The position numbers were made by a program, and so were the translations under genes. 31,491 nucleotides of DNA, taken from JBOGZI01 sp050697275. Lineage in GTDB: Bacteria > Actinomycetota > Thermoleophilia > Solirubrobacterales > 70-9. Positions 13,393-22,491 of this stretch are shown piece after piece (within the stretch, counting starts at the first letter, position 1; each line of letters starts with the position of its first letter). The stretch covers positions 1 through 31,491 of the forward strand of contig JBOGZI010000191.1 of the NCBI GenBank assembly GCA_050697275.1, written 5' to 3'. Below the pieces are notes generated by a model that worked only from the letters and a program-made list of their open reading frames with translations, did not search any database and was not told the origin of the DNA.

Positions 13393-14690
13393 ATGCCCAA
13401 GCCGAGACCTTCGTCATCGTCGGCGCCGGCCTGGCCGGGGCCAAGGCCGCCGAGACCCTTCGCGAGGAGGGCTTCGACGGCCGGCTGATCCTGCTCGGCG
13501 ACGAGCCCGAGCGGCCCTACGAGCGGCCGCCGCTCTCCAAGGACTACCTGCGTGGCGAGGCCGAAGAGAGCCCCTACGTGCACGCCAAAGCGTTCTATGA
13601 AGAGAACGGAATCGAGCTCTGGACCTCCACCCGGGTCACCGGAATCGATCCCCGCCTCCGCGAGCTGCTGCTGGAGGGGGATCTACGGATCGGCTATGAC
13701 CGCCTCCTGGTCGCCACGGGGGCCCGGCCCCGTCGACTCGACGCACCGGGCGCCGAGCTCAACGGCATCCACTATCTCCGCACCCTCGGGGACAGCGAGC
13801 GAATCGGGGAGCGAATCGCGGACGGTCAGCGGCTGGTGGTGATCGGCTCCGGCTGGATCGGCGCCGAGATCGCCGCCTCCGCTCGCCAGAAGGGATGCGA
13901 GGTGACGCTGCTGGAGATGGCCTCCCTCCCCCTGGAGCGGGTGCTGGGTCCGGAGCTCGGCCGCATCTATCTCGATCTTCACCGCGACCATGGGGTCGAG
14001 TTCCTTCCCGAGACGACTGTCGAGCGGTTCGAGGGTCAGGACTCCGTCGAGCGGGTCATTACCCGTGACGGCGCCTTGATCGAGACCGAGTTCGTCGTGG
14101 TCGGCGTGGGCGTCGCGCCTCGCACCGGTCTGCTCGAGCACGCCGGTCTGCGGATCGACAACGGCGTCGTCGTCGACGAGCACCTTCAGGCCAGCGCACC
14201 GGGCGTCTTCGCTGCCGGCGATGTCGCCAATGCGCGACACCCCTTCTTCGGGCGCCACCTTCGAGTCGAGCACTGGGCCAATGCTCTGCATCAGGGACCC
14301 GTCGCGGCGAAGAACATGCTCGGCAAGGTCGAGGCCTACGACGAGATCCCCTACTTCTTCTCCGATCAGTACGAGACGGGGATGGAGTACTCCGGCTACG
14401 CGACCGAGTGGGACGAGGTCGTCTTCCGCGGCGACGTCGCCCAGCGCGAGTTCATCGCCTTTTGGCTCAAGGACGAGCGCCTCGTCGCCGGCATGAATAT
14501 GAACGTCTGGGACGTCAGCGAGCCGATTCGAGACCTGATCCGCTCGAAGCAAGCGCTCGACCGCCGCGATCTCGCCGACCCCGACGTCCCGCTGCCGGAG
14601 TTGCTCGTCCCGAAGGCCGACGCCAGCGATGAAGACAAGGAAGAGATGCTGGCCCTGGGCGCCTGGGCATCCGAGGGGGGATCGTTTTGA
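13389..14690 (+). CDS. FAD-dependent NAD(P)H:ferredoxin/rubredoxin-reductase-like oxidoreductase
   Basis: The product has 433 residues. It has the FAD motif GAGLAG (12-17), the family signature ERPYERPPLSKDYL, the NAD(P) motif GSGWIGAE near 153, and the second FAD motif GVFAAGDVAN followed by RVEHWANALHQG. The C-terminal third is the reductase-C domain of putidaredoxin/rhodocoxin reductases and AIF-like proteins. Such enzymes pass electrons from NAD(P)H to a ferredoxin or rubredoxin. No ferredoxin or P450 gene is adjacent, so the acceptor is unknown. The ATG has AAAGGA 6 nt upstream. It is the first of five genes that overlap by 4 bp each or nearly so, and lies downstream of operator 5. Confidence 0.88.
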   Translation: MNAQAETFVIVGAGLAGAKAAETLREEGFDGRLILLGDEPERPYERPPLSKDYLRGEAEESPYVHAKAFYEENGIELWTSTRVTGIDPRLRELLLEGDLRIGYDRLLVATGARPRRLDAPGAELNGIHYLRTLGDSERIGERIADGQRLVVIGSGWIGAEIAASARQKGCEVTLLEMASLPLERVLGPELGRIYLDLHRDHGVEFLPETTVERFEGQDSVERVITRDGALIETEFVVVGVGVAPRTGLLEHAGLRIDNGVVVDEHLQASAPGVFAAGDVANARHPFFGRHLRVEHWANALHQGPVAAKNMLGKVEAYDEIPYFFSDQYETGMEYSGYATEWDEVVFRGDVAQREFIAFWLKDERLVAGMNMNVWDVSEPIRDLIRSKQALDRRDLADPDVPLPELLVPKADASDEDKEEMLALGAWASEGGSF

Positions 14691-15817
14691 ACCGGCTGCA
14701 GCGCCTGCAGCGGGCTGGTGTATCGATCTGGCTCGATGACCTCTCCCGCGAGCTGCTCGAAAACGGGGTCTTCGCACGCCTGGTGACCGACTTGGCCGTC
14801 ACCGGGGCCACCTCGAACCCGACGATCTTCGCCAAGGCGATCACAAGCTCCGACTACGACTCTCAGATCCGCAGGGCCCTCCACTCGGGCGGAGCCGATC
14901 CGCGGGAGCTCTTCTTCGAGCTGGCCCTGGAAGACGTCCGCCGCGGCACCGACCTGCTGCGCGCCGTATATGAGCTCAGCGACGGGCGCGACGGGTTTGT
15001 CTCGTTCGAGTGCACCCCCGACCTTGCCGATGACGCCGAGGCGACGGTCGCCCAGGCCCTCGAGATCCGAGATCGGCTCGACGTGCCGAATCTCCTGATC
15101 AAGGTCGCGGCAACCGACGCCGGGATAACGGCGATTGAGGAGCTAACGGCGCGTGGCGTCAGCGTCAACGTGACCCTGCTCTTCTCTCTGCGCCGATACG
15201 AGCAGGCGATTGGCGCCTACTGGGATGGCCTGGAACGGCGGGCGGGCGCCGGCAAGCCGCTTGCCGATGTCTCCTCGGTCGCCTCCTTCTTCGTCTCGCG
15301 GGTCGATGCCGAGGTCGACCCCCAGCTCGGACCTGATTCCCCCCTGCGTGGGCGGATCGCGATCGCCAACGCCCAGCGTGCCTACGCGCGCTACCTCGAA
15401 GCCCTTGCCGGACCGCGCTGGAGGAGACTCGAGGCTCTCGGCGCCCGACCGCAGCGGCCGCTCTGGGCGAGCACCGGGACCAAGGACGTCACCTACTCCG
15501 ACGTTCGCTACGTCCAAGAGCTGATCGCCCCTGGCGTCATCAACACGATGCCGTTGGAGACGCTGCTGGCCTTCCTCGGTCATGGCGACGTTGCTGGCTC
15601 GCTCGGCACCAAGGCAAGCACCGCCGATCAGCTGCTCGGCGAGCTGGCCGAGGCCGGTGTCGACCTCGACGCCGTGACCGAGAGGCTCGAACGCAATGGT
15701 GTGGAATCCTTCCGCGATTCCTACCGCGAGCTGTTGTCCTGCATCGAAACCCGTGTTGGCGAGTTGAGCCCCCAGCCTGAGGAGCCAATGGCCGTGCTGG
15801 CCGGGACGAGCCGATGA
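14687..15817 (+). CDS. tal: Transaldolase
   Basis: The product has 376 residues, typical of the actinobacterial transaldolase class. SIWLDDLSRELL and DLAVTGATSNPTIFAKAI mark the N-terminus. The Schiff-base Lys139 lies in NLLIKVAATDAGITAIEEL, followed by GVSVNVTLLFSLRRYEQ and, later, SVASFFVSRVDAEVD, LWASTGTKDVTYSDVRYV and INTMPLETLLAF. It moves dihydroxyacetone units between sedoheptulose-7-P and erythrose-4-P/fructose-6-P in the pentose phosphate pathway. The start is TTG overlapping the reductase stop (TTGA). Its place next to a reductase, folE and a glycosidase is unusual; transaldolase normally sits with tkt/zwf. Confidence 0.93.
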   Translation: MNRLQRLQRAGVSIWLDDLSRELLENGVFARLVTDLAVTGATSNPTIFAKAITSSDYDSQIRRALHSGGADPRELFFELALEDVRRGTDLLRAVYELSDGRDGFVSFECTPDLADDAEATVAQALEIRDRLDVPNLLIKVAATDAGITAIEELTARGVSVNVTLLFSLRRYEQAIGAYWDGLERRAGAGKPLADVSSVASFFVSRVDAEVDPQLGPDSPLRGRIAIANAQRAYARYLEALAGPRWRRLEALGARPQRPLWASTGTKDVTYSDVRYVQELIAPGVINTMPLETLLAFLGHGDVAGSLGTKASTADQLLGELAEAGVDLDAVTERLERNGVESFRDSYRELLSCIETRVGELSPQPEEPMAVLAGTSR

Positions 15818-16452
15818 GTACTCGCAACGGGCACGCCCCGGCTCTCGCCGCTTCGAAGGCACCGGAGCGTCTGCTGCGGGCGGTGGCCGAGCGGAAGGGC
15901 GTGGACCTTGGGGCCGCCGAAGAGGCGGCCCGCGGGCTGCTCAGAGCCCTCGGTAAGGAGCCCGACTCCGAGCACTTGCGGGAGACGCCCCGCCGGGTCG
16001 CCCAGGCCTATGCGGAACTGCTCTCTCCGGTGCCCTTCGAGGCAACAACCTTTCCCAACGAGGAGGGCTACGACGAACTGGTTCTGGTCCGCGACATTCC
16101 CTTCCAATCGCTTTGCGCTCACCATCTGCTCCCTTTCCACGGAACCGCTCACGTCGCCTACCTGCCCGGCGAGCGGATCATCGGTCTCTCCAAGCTCGGT
16201 CGGGTCGTTGATCTCTTCGCTCATGATCTGCAAGTGCAGGAGCGATTGACGACACAAGTCGCCGATTGGGTCGAGGAGAAGCTCGCGCCGCGCGGCGTCG
16301 GAGTGATTGTCGAAGCCGAGCATCTCTGCATGTCGCTCCGCGGCGTTCAGAAACCCGGCGCCTCGACGGTGACCTCGGCGTTGCGGGGCCTGATCAGGGA
16401 CGACCCCCGAACGAGACAGGAGTTCCTGAGCCTGGCTGCCGCCGGCGGATGA
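15814..16452 (+). CDS. folE: GTP cyclohydrolase I
   Basis: The product has 212 residues. The zinc ligands Cys101, His104 (SLCAHHLLPFHG) and Cys172 (EHLCMSLRG) are present, as are the substrate motifs GLSKLGRVVDLFAHDLQVQERLT and KPGASTVTSALRG. It converts GTP to 7,8-dihydroneopterin triphosphate, the first step of folate (or tetrahydrobiopterin-like) synthesis. The start ATG overlaps the tal stop (ATGA). No other folate gene is nearby, so this copy may be a stress-expressed second folE; whether another copy exists cannot be told from the window. Confidence 0.95.
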   Translation: MSTRNGHAPALAASKAPERLLRAVAERKGVDLGAAEEAARGLLRALGKEPDSEHLRETPRRVAQAYAELLSPVPFEATTFPNEEGYDELVLVRDIPFQSLCAHHLLPFHGTAHVAYLPGERIIGLSKLGRVVDLFAHDLQVQERLTTQVADWVEEKLAPRGVGVIVEAEHLCMSLRGVQKPGASTVTSALRGLIRDDPRTRQEFLSLAAAGG

Positions 16453-16453
16453 T

Positions 16454-18319
16454 TTGATCGGGGCCCCTGTGAGCCTCACCGCAACCAAAGGACGGAGCCC
16501 GCAGCCAGGGACCCCGGTCAAACGAGTCGGTGGATATGCGCCGATCAGCGACTATGCGGCCGTTGGTGATGGCCGCGCCGTCGCCTTGGTGGCTCGGGAT
16601 GGCTCGATCGACTGGCTCTGCCTGCCCGATCTCGACTCCCCCAGCGTTTTCGCCGCGGTCCTTGACGCTGAGCGAGGCGGCTCGTTTCGCCTCAAGCCGA
16701 CCGTCCCGTTCCGCGTCTCGCGCCGGTACCTATCCGAGACCAACGTCCTCCAGACCACCTTTCACACCGCCGAGGGGTCGGTGTGCGTCACCGATGCAAT
16801 GACCCTGCCCCTCGCGGGGGTCGCGCCAGCGCGAGAGATTGCCCGCCAAGTCGAGGGCCTTGCCGGCGCGGTGCCGATGCGTTGGTCGGCTGAGCCGCGC
16901 TTCGATTACGGACGGGCGCGGACCCGCCTTGGCTGGCGGGGCCCAATCCCGGTCGCCACCAGCGGGCAACGGGCCCTCGCCTTCTGTTCCTGGGGCGCCG
17001 GTGAGCCCGAGATCGCGGGGGGCGCGATAGAGGCCACCTTCTCGATCAAAGCCGGCGAAGAGGCGTTGCTCGCAATGAGCGTCGCTCATGGCGACCCTTT
17101 GGTCTTTCCTCCTCGTGGTGAGGTCCTCACCCGGCTACGGGCCAGCGCGGCGTACTGGCGCAAGTGGGTCGATAACCGTCACTACGAGGGGCCGTGGCGC
17201 GACTCAGTACTCCGGAGTGCGCTCGCGCTCAAGCTGTTGATATTCGCGCCCTCGGGCGCTGTCTCCGCGGCGCCGACGAGCTCGCTGCCGGAGGCGATCG
17301 GGGGGACGCGGAACTGGGATTACCGGTACTGCTGGATCCGCGACGCCTCGGCGACCCTCGCCGCCCTCATGCGACTTGGCTGTCCGGCTGAGGGCGAGGC
17401 CTTCTTCTGGTGGCTGATGCACGCCTCGCAGCTGACCCATCCGCGGTTACAGGTGCTCTACCAGCTAACCGGCGGATCGCACGCCCCGGAGCGAGAGCTG
17501 GAGCTGGCCGGTTACCGCCACTCCCGACCGGTCCGGGTAGGGAACGGCGCGGTGAAGCAGGAGCAACTCGATACCTACGGCCATCTGCTGCACACGGCCT
17601 GGCTGTATGCCGACGCCGGCGGAGCACTGAGCGGCGATGCCGCAAAGCGGCTCGCCAGGACCGTTGACCTGGTCTGCGACCGCTGGCGGGACCCCGACTC
17701 CGGCATCTGGGAGGTGCGCAGCTCTCCTCGCCATTTCACGCAGTCCAAGATGATGTGCTGGATAGCGCTCGATCGCGCTGAGCGGCTCGCCGAGAGCGGC
17801 GCCATCCCCGGGGACAACGCGGCGACCTGGCGGCGCGAGGCTGGAGACCTGCGCAGGTTCGTTCACGAGCGCTGTTGGTCCGAGCGCCGGAAGAGCTACG
17901 TTCGGGCACCAGGAATGGAGGAGGCAGATGCAAGCTTGCTCTTGCCGGCGATCCTCGGCTATGGCGGAGTTGAGGAGAAGAAACGGTTAGCTCAGACGAC
18001 GACCTGGATCCGCGAGCAGCTCGGCGCTGGTGCTTTGCTCTATCGCTACCGCGGCGAGGACGGGGTGGCAGGTTCGGAAGATGAAGGGGCGTTCCTGACG
18101 TGCTCATTCTGGCTGGTCGAGGCCCTCGCTCGCCTGGGCCAATCGGCGGAAGCGACCGAGCTGATGGACGAGCTCGTTAGCCGCTCCAATGACGTTGGGC
18201 TCTATGCAGAAGAAATCGATCCGCGAAACGACGAGTTCGTAGGCAACTTCCCCCAAGGTCTTGTCCACCTCGCATTGATAAACGCCGCCGCGACCCTCGC
18301 CGAAGGACGGACGGGATGA
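16454..18319 (+). CDS. GH15 family glycosidase (glucoamylase/trehalase type)
   Basis: The product has 621 residues, the usual length. The N-terminal beta-sandwich starts with YAPISDYAAVGDGRAVALVARDGSIDWLCLPDLDSPSVFAAVL. The (alpha/alpha)6 barrel contains NWDYRYCWIRDASATLAALMRLG, the general-acid region DSGIWEVRSSPRHFTQSKMMCWIALDRA, and the second catalytic Glu in GLYAEEIDPRNDEFVGNFPQGLVHLALINAA. Bacterial members hydrolyse alpha-glucans or trehalose to glucose; the two cannot be separated by eye. There is no signal peptide, so it acts in the cytoplasm, probably on stored glycogen or trehalose. The start may be TTG 16454 or GTG 16469. It follows folE by 1 nt and overlaps the next gene (ATGA). 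Confidence 0.9.
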   Translation: MIGAPVSLTATKGRSPQPGTPVKRVGGYAPISDYAAVGDGRAVALVARDGSIDWLCLPDLDSPSVFAAVLDAERGGSFRLKPTVPFRVSRRYLSETNVLQTTFHTAEGSVCVTDAMTLPLAGVAPAREIARQVEGLAGAVPMRWSAEPRFDYGRARTRLGWRGPIPVATSGQRALAFCSWGAGEPEIAGGAIEATFSIKAGEEALLAMSVAHGDPLVFPPRGEVLTRLRASAAYWRKWVDNRHYEGPWRDSVLRSALALKLLIFAPSGAVSAAPTSSLPEAIGGTRNWDYRYCWIRDASATLAALMRLGCPAEGEAFFWWLMHASQLTHPRLQVLYQLTGGSHAPERELELAGYRHSRPVRVGNGAVKQEQLDTYGHLLHTAWLYADAGGALSGDAAKRLARTVDLVCDRWRDPDSGIWEVRSSPRHFTQSKMMCWIALDRAERLAESGAIPGDNAATWRREAGDLRRFVHERCWSERRKSYVRAPGMEEADASLLLPAILGYGGVEEKKRLAQTTTWIREQLGAGALLYRYRGEDGVAGSEDEGAFLTCSFWLVEALARLGQSAEATELMDELVSRSNDVGLYAEEIDPRNDEFVGNFPQGLVHLALINAAATLAEGRTG

Positions 18320-18801
18320 CGATTCTTGGCGCCTTGGCCGGCGGCTTCATCGGCACCCTCGTGCTGACGACCGGACTTCGCGCGGCCACCGAGCTCCGGC
18401 TGACCCGGATCGACCTCCCATTCCTGCTTGGCAGCGCCTTCAGCGAGGATCGGCTTCGGGCTCAAGCGCTCGGCTACGGGCTTCACTTTGCCTTCGGCCT
18501 CTTCTTCGCCTCCCTCTACTTCCTGGTCTTCAAGGCAATTGATGAGAGCAGCTGGTGGCTCGGAGCGTCACTGGGACTGCTGCACGCTCTCTTCGTGGGC
18601 AGTGCCCTGGTCAACATCGTCTTGCCTCTCGTTCACCCGCGGCTGGCCACGACCTTCAGCGCTGCCCACGACAGCCCGCTTCTGGAACCACCCGGTTTCC
18701 TTCTCCTCAACTACGGCTACAGCACGCCGCTCGTGATGATCGTCGTCCATGTCGTCTACGGTGCGATCGTCGGGGAGTTCGTCTCGCTTTCGGATTCTTG
18801 A
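18316..18801 (+). CDS. Membrane protein of unknown function
   Basis: The product has 161 residues with about four transmembrane helices: ILGALAGGFIGTLVLTTGL, GLHFAFGLFFASLYFLVF, LGASLGLLHALFVGSALVNIVLPLVH and TPLVMIVVHVVYGAIVGEFV. Conserved-looking charged and polar residues include LRLTRIDLPFLLGSAF, HPRLATTF and NYGYSTP. I do not recognise the family with certainty. It ends the operon that begins with the reductase at 13389 and is coupled to the glycosidase by a 4-bp overlap. Confidence 0.75.
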   Translation: MTILGALAGGFIGTLVLTTGLRAATELRLTRIDLPFLLGSAFSEDRLRAQALGYGLHFAFGLFFASLYFLVFKAIDESSWWLGASLGLLHALFVGSALVNIVLPLVHPRLATTFSAAHDSPLLEPPGFLLLNYGYSTPLVMIVVHVVYGAIVGEFVSLSDS

Positions 18802-18874
18802 CGGGGTAGCGGGTGCCAGACGGCAGGAGTACGCTGGGCCGAACCGGCCACACTCTCCAGCCTGAAGGTAACCC

Positions 18875-19441
18875 ATGGCCACGCGTACCGGCACGCGCAC
18901 CACGCCGCTGATTCCCACAGGCACCTGGACCGTCGACCCGGCGCACTCCAGCGTGGAGTTCTCGGTCAAGCACATGGGCATCGCCAACGTGCGCGGCAAG
19001 TTCACCGAGTTCGAGGGCACGCTCGAGATGAAGGAGAACCTGAGCGACTGCCGAGCGCACGGCACCGTCAAGGTGGCGTCGATCGATACCGGCGAGCTCC
19101 AGCGCGACGACCACCTGCGCTCACCCGACTTCTTCGACGCGGAGCAGTTCCACGAGATCACCTTCGAGTCGACGCACGTCGAGGCGATCGACGACGAGTC
19201 CTCGCGCGTGACCGGCAACCTCACGATGCACGGAATCACCAGGGAGATCAAGCTCGACGTGCTGATCCAGGGCACGGATACCGATCCCTGGGGAAACACG
19301 CGCGCTGGCCTCGAGGTAGTCGGCACACTCAACCGCAGCGACTTCGACATGAAGTTCAACCAGGCGCTCGGCAGCGGGAACGTGCTCGTCGGTGACAAGG
19401 TCAAGATGGCCTTGGAGATCTCCGCGGTCCTGGAGACCTGA
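18875..19441 (+). CDS. YceI-family lipid-binding protein
   Basis: The product has 188 residues. It has the YceI pattern: GTWTVDPAHSSVEFSVKHMGIANVRGKF, EFEGTLEM, VKVASIDTGELQRDDHLRSPDFFDAEQFHEITFES, VTGNLTMHGITREIKLDV and GLEVVGTLNRSDFDMKFNQ. The fold is a lipocalin-like barrel that binds isoprenoid-type lipids. It has no signal peptide, so it is cytoplasmic, as is common in Actinobacteria. ATG 18875 is preceded by GAAGG with 6-nt spacing. It stands alone between the operon and the small gene at 19502. Confidence 0.92.
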   Translation: MATRTGTRTTPLIPTGTWTVDPAHSSVEFSVKHMGIANVRGKFTEFEGTLEMKENLSDCRAHGTVKVASIDTGELQRDDHLRSPDFFDAEQFHEITFESTHVEAIDDESSRVTGNLTMHGITREIKLDVLIQGTDTDPWGNTRAGLEVVGTLNRSDFDMKFNQALGSGNVLVGDKVKMALEISAVLET

Positions 19442-19501
19442 CCGCAGCTCAGCCGCACGCCCCCCGCCCCCCTCGGCGCGGACACCGCTCTTCCACTCGC
19501 C

Positions 19502-19744
19502 ATGAATGCCATCATCAATGCCGTGGAACGTCCGCTCTCAGCCCAGCCACCAGAGAATCGGGACCCGGAGACGGACGAGCCTGGCCAGTCAGCCGCGATA
19601 TTCGGCTCGACGGTCGACGAGATGAGCATGTGCTCCTTCCCGGCCAGCGATCCGCCTGCGATTTGGACCTGGGAGACGCACCCGGCCCCGGCGGGCAAGA
19701 AAGGCGGCGATCGGGATACGCAGCCGAGGGAAACCGACCGCTAG
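19502..19744 (+). CDS. Small protein with SFPASDPPA motif
   Basis: The product has 80 residues and is mostly polar and probably disordered. It carries TVDEMSMCSFPASDPPAIWTWE. The SFPASDPP motif occurs in many small bacterial proteins of unknown function, often near stress or catalase-type genes. No strong ribosome binding site is seen at ATG 19502, and a second ATG lies at 19506 in another frame. The motif makes this a real gene in my view. Confidence 0.6.
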   Translation: MNAIINAVERPLSAQPPENRDPETDEPGQSAAIFGSTVDEMSMCSFPASDPPAIWTWETHPAPAGKKGGDRDTQPRETDR

Positions 19745-19775
19745 AGCGAGGGCGGGAACAAGACCGGGTGGGCCT

Positions 19776-21866
19776 TCAAACCGACTCGGGGCGCTGAAGA
19801 GTTTCGGGGCGTAGGTCGAGCCTGCGGATCAGCTGGGCGTTGATCGCGACGACGATAGTCGAAAGGCTCATCAGGACAGCCCCGAGGGCAGGCGGCAGTA
19901 TGAACCCGGCCGGCGCGGCTACCCCGGCCGCCAGAGGGATCGCGACGACGTTATAGCCGGCGGCCCAGCCCAGGTTCTGGCGCATCTTGCGATACCCGGC
20001 CCGCGAGAGCTCGATGACACCGATCACACCACGGGGGTCATCGGAGGCGAGCACGACCCCTGCCGACTCGATCGCGACGTCGGTTCCAGCGCCGATGGCG
20101 ATGCCGACGTCCGCCCGCGCCAACGCGGGGGCGTCGTTCACGCCGTCGCCGACCATGGCGACGACCTGGCCGCGCTCCTGAAGCTGCATGACGTGGGCCT
20201 CCTTGTCCTCGGGCAGGACCTCCGCGAAGACCTCGTCGATGCCGAGATCTGCCGCTACGGCCTCGGCGACCTGGCGCGCGTCGCCGGTGATCATGGCGAC
20301 ACCGACGCCGAGCACGTGGAGCCGCTCGACTGCCTGATGGGACGCCGGCCGCACCAGATCCTCGAGGGCGAGCGCGCCCTCGACCCGCCCCTGACGGACG
20401 ACGTGCAATACGGCGGCGCCCCTCTCGCCCCAGTACTCAAGCTGGCCTTGAAGCTCAGCGGGGCTTTCCAGGGCCAAATCGTGAAGTAGGGCCGGGCCGC
20501 CAACCGCCACGCGCTCGCCGGAGACGCTCGCCTCGACGCCGCGACCCGGCCGCGACCTGAAGTCCTCCGCCCGAGGCACTCGACCGCGCTCGTCGGCGGC
20601 AGCGAAGATCGCCCGGGCAAGTGGGTGCTCGCTCTCCGACTCGACCGCAGCGGCAAGTTTCAGTAGTCCGTCCTCGTCGCCATTGAGCGCGGTGACACCG
20701 GAGAGAACATGCTCTCCCCGGGTCAGCGTGCCCGTCTTGTCAAACAGGACGGTGTCGACCCGGCGCATCCGCTCGAGCGCGAGCCGGTCGCGGACGAGGA
20801 TCCCGGCACGGGCCGACAACGAGGTCGAGATCGCGATCACGAGCGGGATGGCCAGGCCCAGAGCGTGCGGGCAGGAGATCACGAGCACGGTGACGGTTCG
20901 CGTGACTCCTTGATCCGTGTCGCCGAGCGCCGCCCACACGGCGAACGTCACTACCCCTGCGAGCGCTGCCAGATAGAAGAGCGCGGCGGCGGCGCGATCA
21001 GCCAGGGCCTGGGTTCGCGATCGTGAACGCTGGGCGTCCGCCACCATCCGCTGGATTCCCGCCAATGCGGTGTTATCGCCCACGGCACTGACCCGCACAC
21101 GGATGGCCGAGTCCGTCGATACCGTCCCGGCCACCACTCGGTCTCCCTCGCCTCTCGCCACTGGGCGCGACTCGCCGGTGACAGTGGACTCGTCCACGTC
21201 CGCCTGGCCGGCGACGATGTCCCCGTCTGCCGCAACCCGGGCTCCCGGACGCACCAGCAGCACGTCGCCAGGCTCGAGCTGGCTGATGGGAACGATCTCG
21301 ACCTCCCCATTTTGGACCAGCTCGGCCTCGTCGGGCAGCAGTTCGGCGAGAGACTCCAAGGCGCCACGCGCTTGGCCCACGGCGCGCATCTCGAGCCAGT
21401 GCCCGAGCAGCATCACGTCGGTCAGCGCGGCGAGCTCCCACCAGAATTCGAGATTGAAGAGCCCGAGCGCCGTGGCGGCACTCGCCGCGAACGCGACGGC
21501 GAGCGCAAGCGAGATCAGGGTCATCATGCCCGGCCGGTGGGAGCGCAGCTCCGTCACGGCCCCGGTCAGGAAGGGTCGGCCGCCGTAGGCGAACACTGTC
21601 GTGCCGAACAGCGGCGCCACGACCTCGCCAACGCCCTCAACCGCAGGGAGCCCGAGCCAACTGCGAATCATCTCCGAGAAGGCAAAGACCGGCAGCGACA
21701 GGGCGAGCGAAACCCAGAAGCGGCTACGGAACGTCGCCGCGTGGTCGTGCTCGGAACGGCCATCGGCCGCAGGCTGGGCGCTGTGGCTGGCGTGCCTGGG
21801 ATGGCCGTGGCGCTCGTGACGGGGATTGCGGCTGGGCTTGTCGTCCTCTATCGCGGCCTGTGACAC
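19776..21866 (-). CDS. copB: Heavy-metal P-type ATPase, CopB-like (CPH motif)
   Basis: The product has 696 residues. The N-terminus is His-rich (RHERHGHPRHASHS, SEHDHA) in place of a CxxC metal-binding domain. Key motifs are TGES (230-233), the transmembrane ion-binding motif CPH (332-334), DKTGT with phosphoryl Asp376, SEHPLARA and the hinge GDGVNDAPAL. CPH and a His-rich N-terminus define the P1B-3 (CopB) group, which exports copper or silver. Eight transmembrane helices are visible. The start is GTG at 21866. Genes for a copper chaperone or a CsoR regulator are not seen next to it. Confidence 0.92.
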   Translation of the reverse strand: MSQAAIEDDKPSRNPRHERHGHPRHASHSAQPAADGRSEHDHAATFRSRFWVSLALSLPVFAFSEMIRSWLGLPAVEGVGEVVAPLFGTTVFAYGGRPFLTGAVTELRSHRPGMMTLISLALAVAFAASAATALGLFNLEFWWELAALTDVMLLGHWLEMRAVGQARGALESLAELLPDEAELVQNGEVEIVPISQLEPGDVLLVRPGARVAADGDIVAGQADVDESTVTGESRPVARGEGDRVVAGTVSTDSAIRVRVSAVGDNTALAGIQRMVADAQRSRSRTQALADRAAAALFYLAALAGVVTFAVWAALGDTDQGVTRTVTVLVISCPHALGLAIPLVIAISTSLSARAGILVRDRLALERMRRVDTVLFDKTGTLTRGEHVLSGVTALNGDEDGLLKLAAAVESESEHPLARAIFAAADERGRVPRAEDFRSRPGRGVEASVSGERVAVGGPALLHDLALESPAELQGQLEYWGERGAAVLHVVRQGRVEGALALEDLVRPASHQAVERLHVLGVGVAMITGDARQVAEAVAADLGIDEVFAEVLPEDKEAHVMQLQERGQVVAMVGDGVNDAPALARADVGIAIGAGTDVAIESAGVVLASDDPRGVIGVIELSRAGYRKMRQNLGWAAGYNVVAIPLAAGVAAPAGFILPPALGAVLMSLSTIVVAINAQLIRRLDLRPETLQRPESV

Positions 21867-21933
21867 CTAATCTCACTACCCCGCCAGTCGTCCCAGTACG
21901 CGGAGACCGCCCTGCACGACGGGCTGCGGGCGC

Positions 21934-22455
21934 CTAGCCGGGAAGCCGAAGCAGCCGGCCCAGCCCGGCCATCAGCCGCATCGGGATCCGCTCGCGACGC
22001 CTGGCGGGGATGAGCGTCTCGGGGAAGTCCAGCATCACGCTCGAGAGGTAGATGAAGAGGCGCGGGTCGCGCCGGCCCTTCACGCCCGCCTTCTGGAGCG
22101 TCGTGTGCATCCGCTCGATGAAGTCCTCGAAGCGCATGTCCGGACGGTGCCAGTTGCGGACCCTGACGACCTCCCCGGAGCGGTTCCTGAAGGTGTGCAT
22201 CGCGCCCCTCGGCACCGAGGCGGACTCCCCGGGCCCGAGCGTCCGCCAGTCGCCCTCGACCATCACGTCGAAGCTCCCCTCGATCACCTCGTACTCCTCG
22301 ACCCCGTTGGCGTGGATGTGCGGGGGTGGAGCCACGCAGTCCGCCGGCAGCACGAACTCCATCTCGACGTACTCGCCCCCGGTCTCGGCGGCGGGCCGCC
22401 TGACGATGTAGACGCTGCCGTCCGCCATCTCGAATCGATCGCCGACCGATGCCAT
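21934..22455 (-). CDS. Cupin-domain protein
   Basis: The product has 173 residues. The cupin barrel is visible: motif 1 PPPHIHANGVEEYEVIEGSFDVMVEGDWRTLGPGES with His46, His48 and Glu53/54 as likely metal ligands, and motif 2 VPRGAMHTFRNRSGEVVRV with His87. A C-terminal helical part (FEDFIERMHTTLQKAG, RLMAGLGRLLRLPG) follows. It is probably a small metal-binding enzyme or sensor; the substrate is unknown. ATG 22455 lies 7 nt after a -10-like TAGTCT, which indicates a leaderless transcript. The frame is open far upstream, but that part overlaps the divergent gene. Confidence 0.85.
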   Translation of the reverse strand: MASVGDRFEMADGSVYIVRRPAAETGGEYVEMEFVLPADCVAPPPHIHANGVEEYEVIEGSFDVMVEGDWRTLGPGESASVPRGAMHTFRNRSGEVVRVRNWHRPDMRFEDFIERMHTTLQKAGVKGRRDPRLFIYLSSVMLDFPETLIPARRRERIPMRLMAGLGRLLRLPG

Positions 22456-22462
22456 CGGCGCA

Positions 22463-22468
22463 AGACTA
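22463..22468 (-). promoter_or_regulatory. -10 box of the cupin gene
   Basis: TAGTCT on the minus strand is followed after 7 nt by the ATG at 22455, giving a leaderless transcript. Confidence 0.45.
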
Positions 22469-22479
22469 GCCCGGTCCCA

Positions 22480-22485
22480 TAGGGT
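22480..22485 (+). promoter_or_regulatory. -10 box of the 22492 membrane gene
   Basis: TAGGGT is followed after 6 nt by ATG 22492, so the transcript is probably leaderless. Together with the minus-strand box it forms a face-to-face promoter pair within 36 bp. Confidence 0.45.
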
Positions 22486-22491
22486 TGCGGC

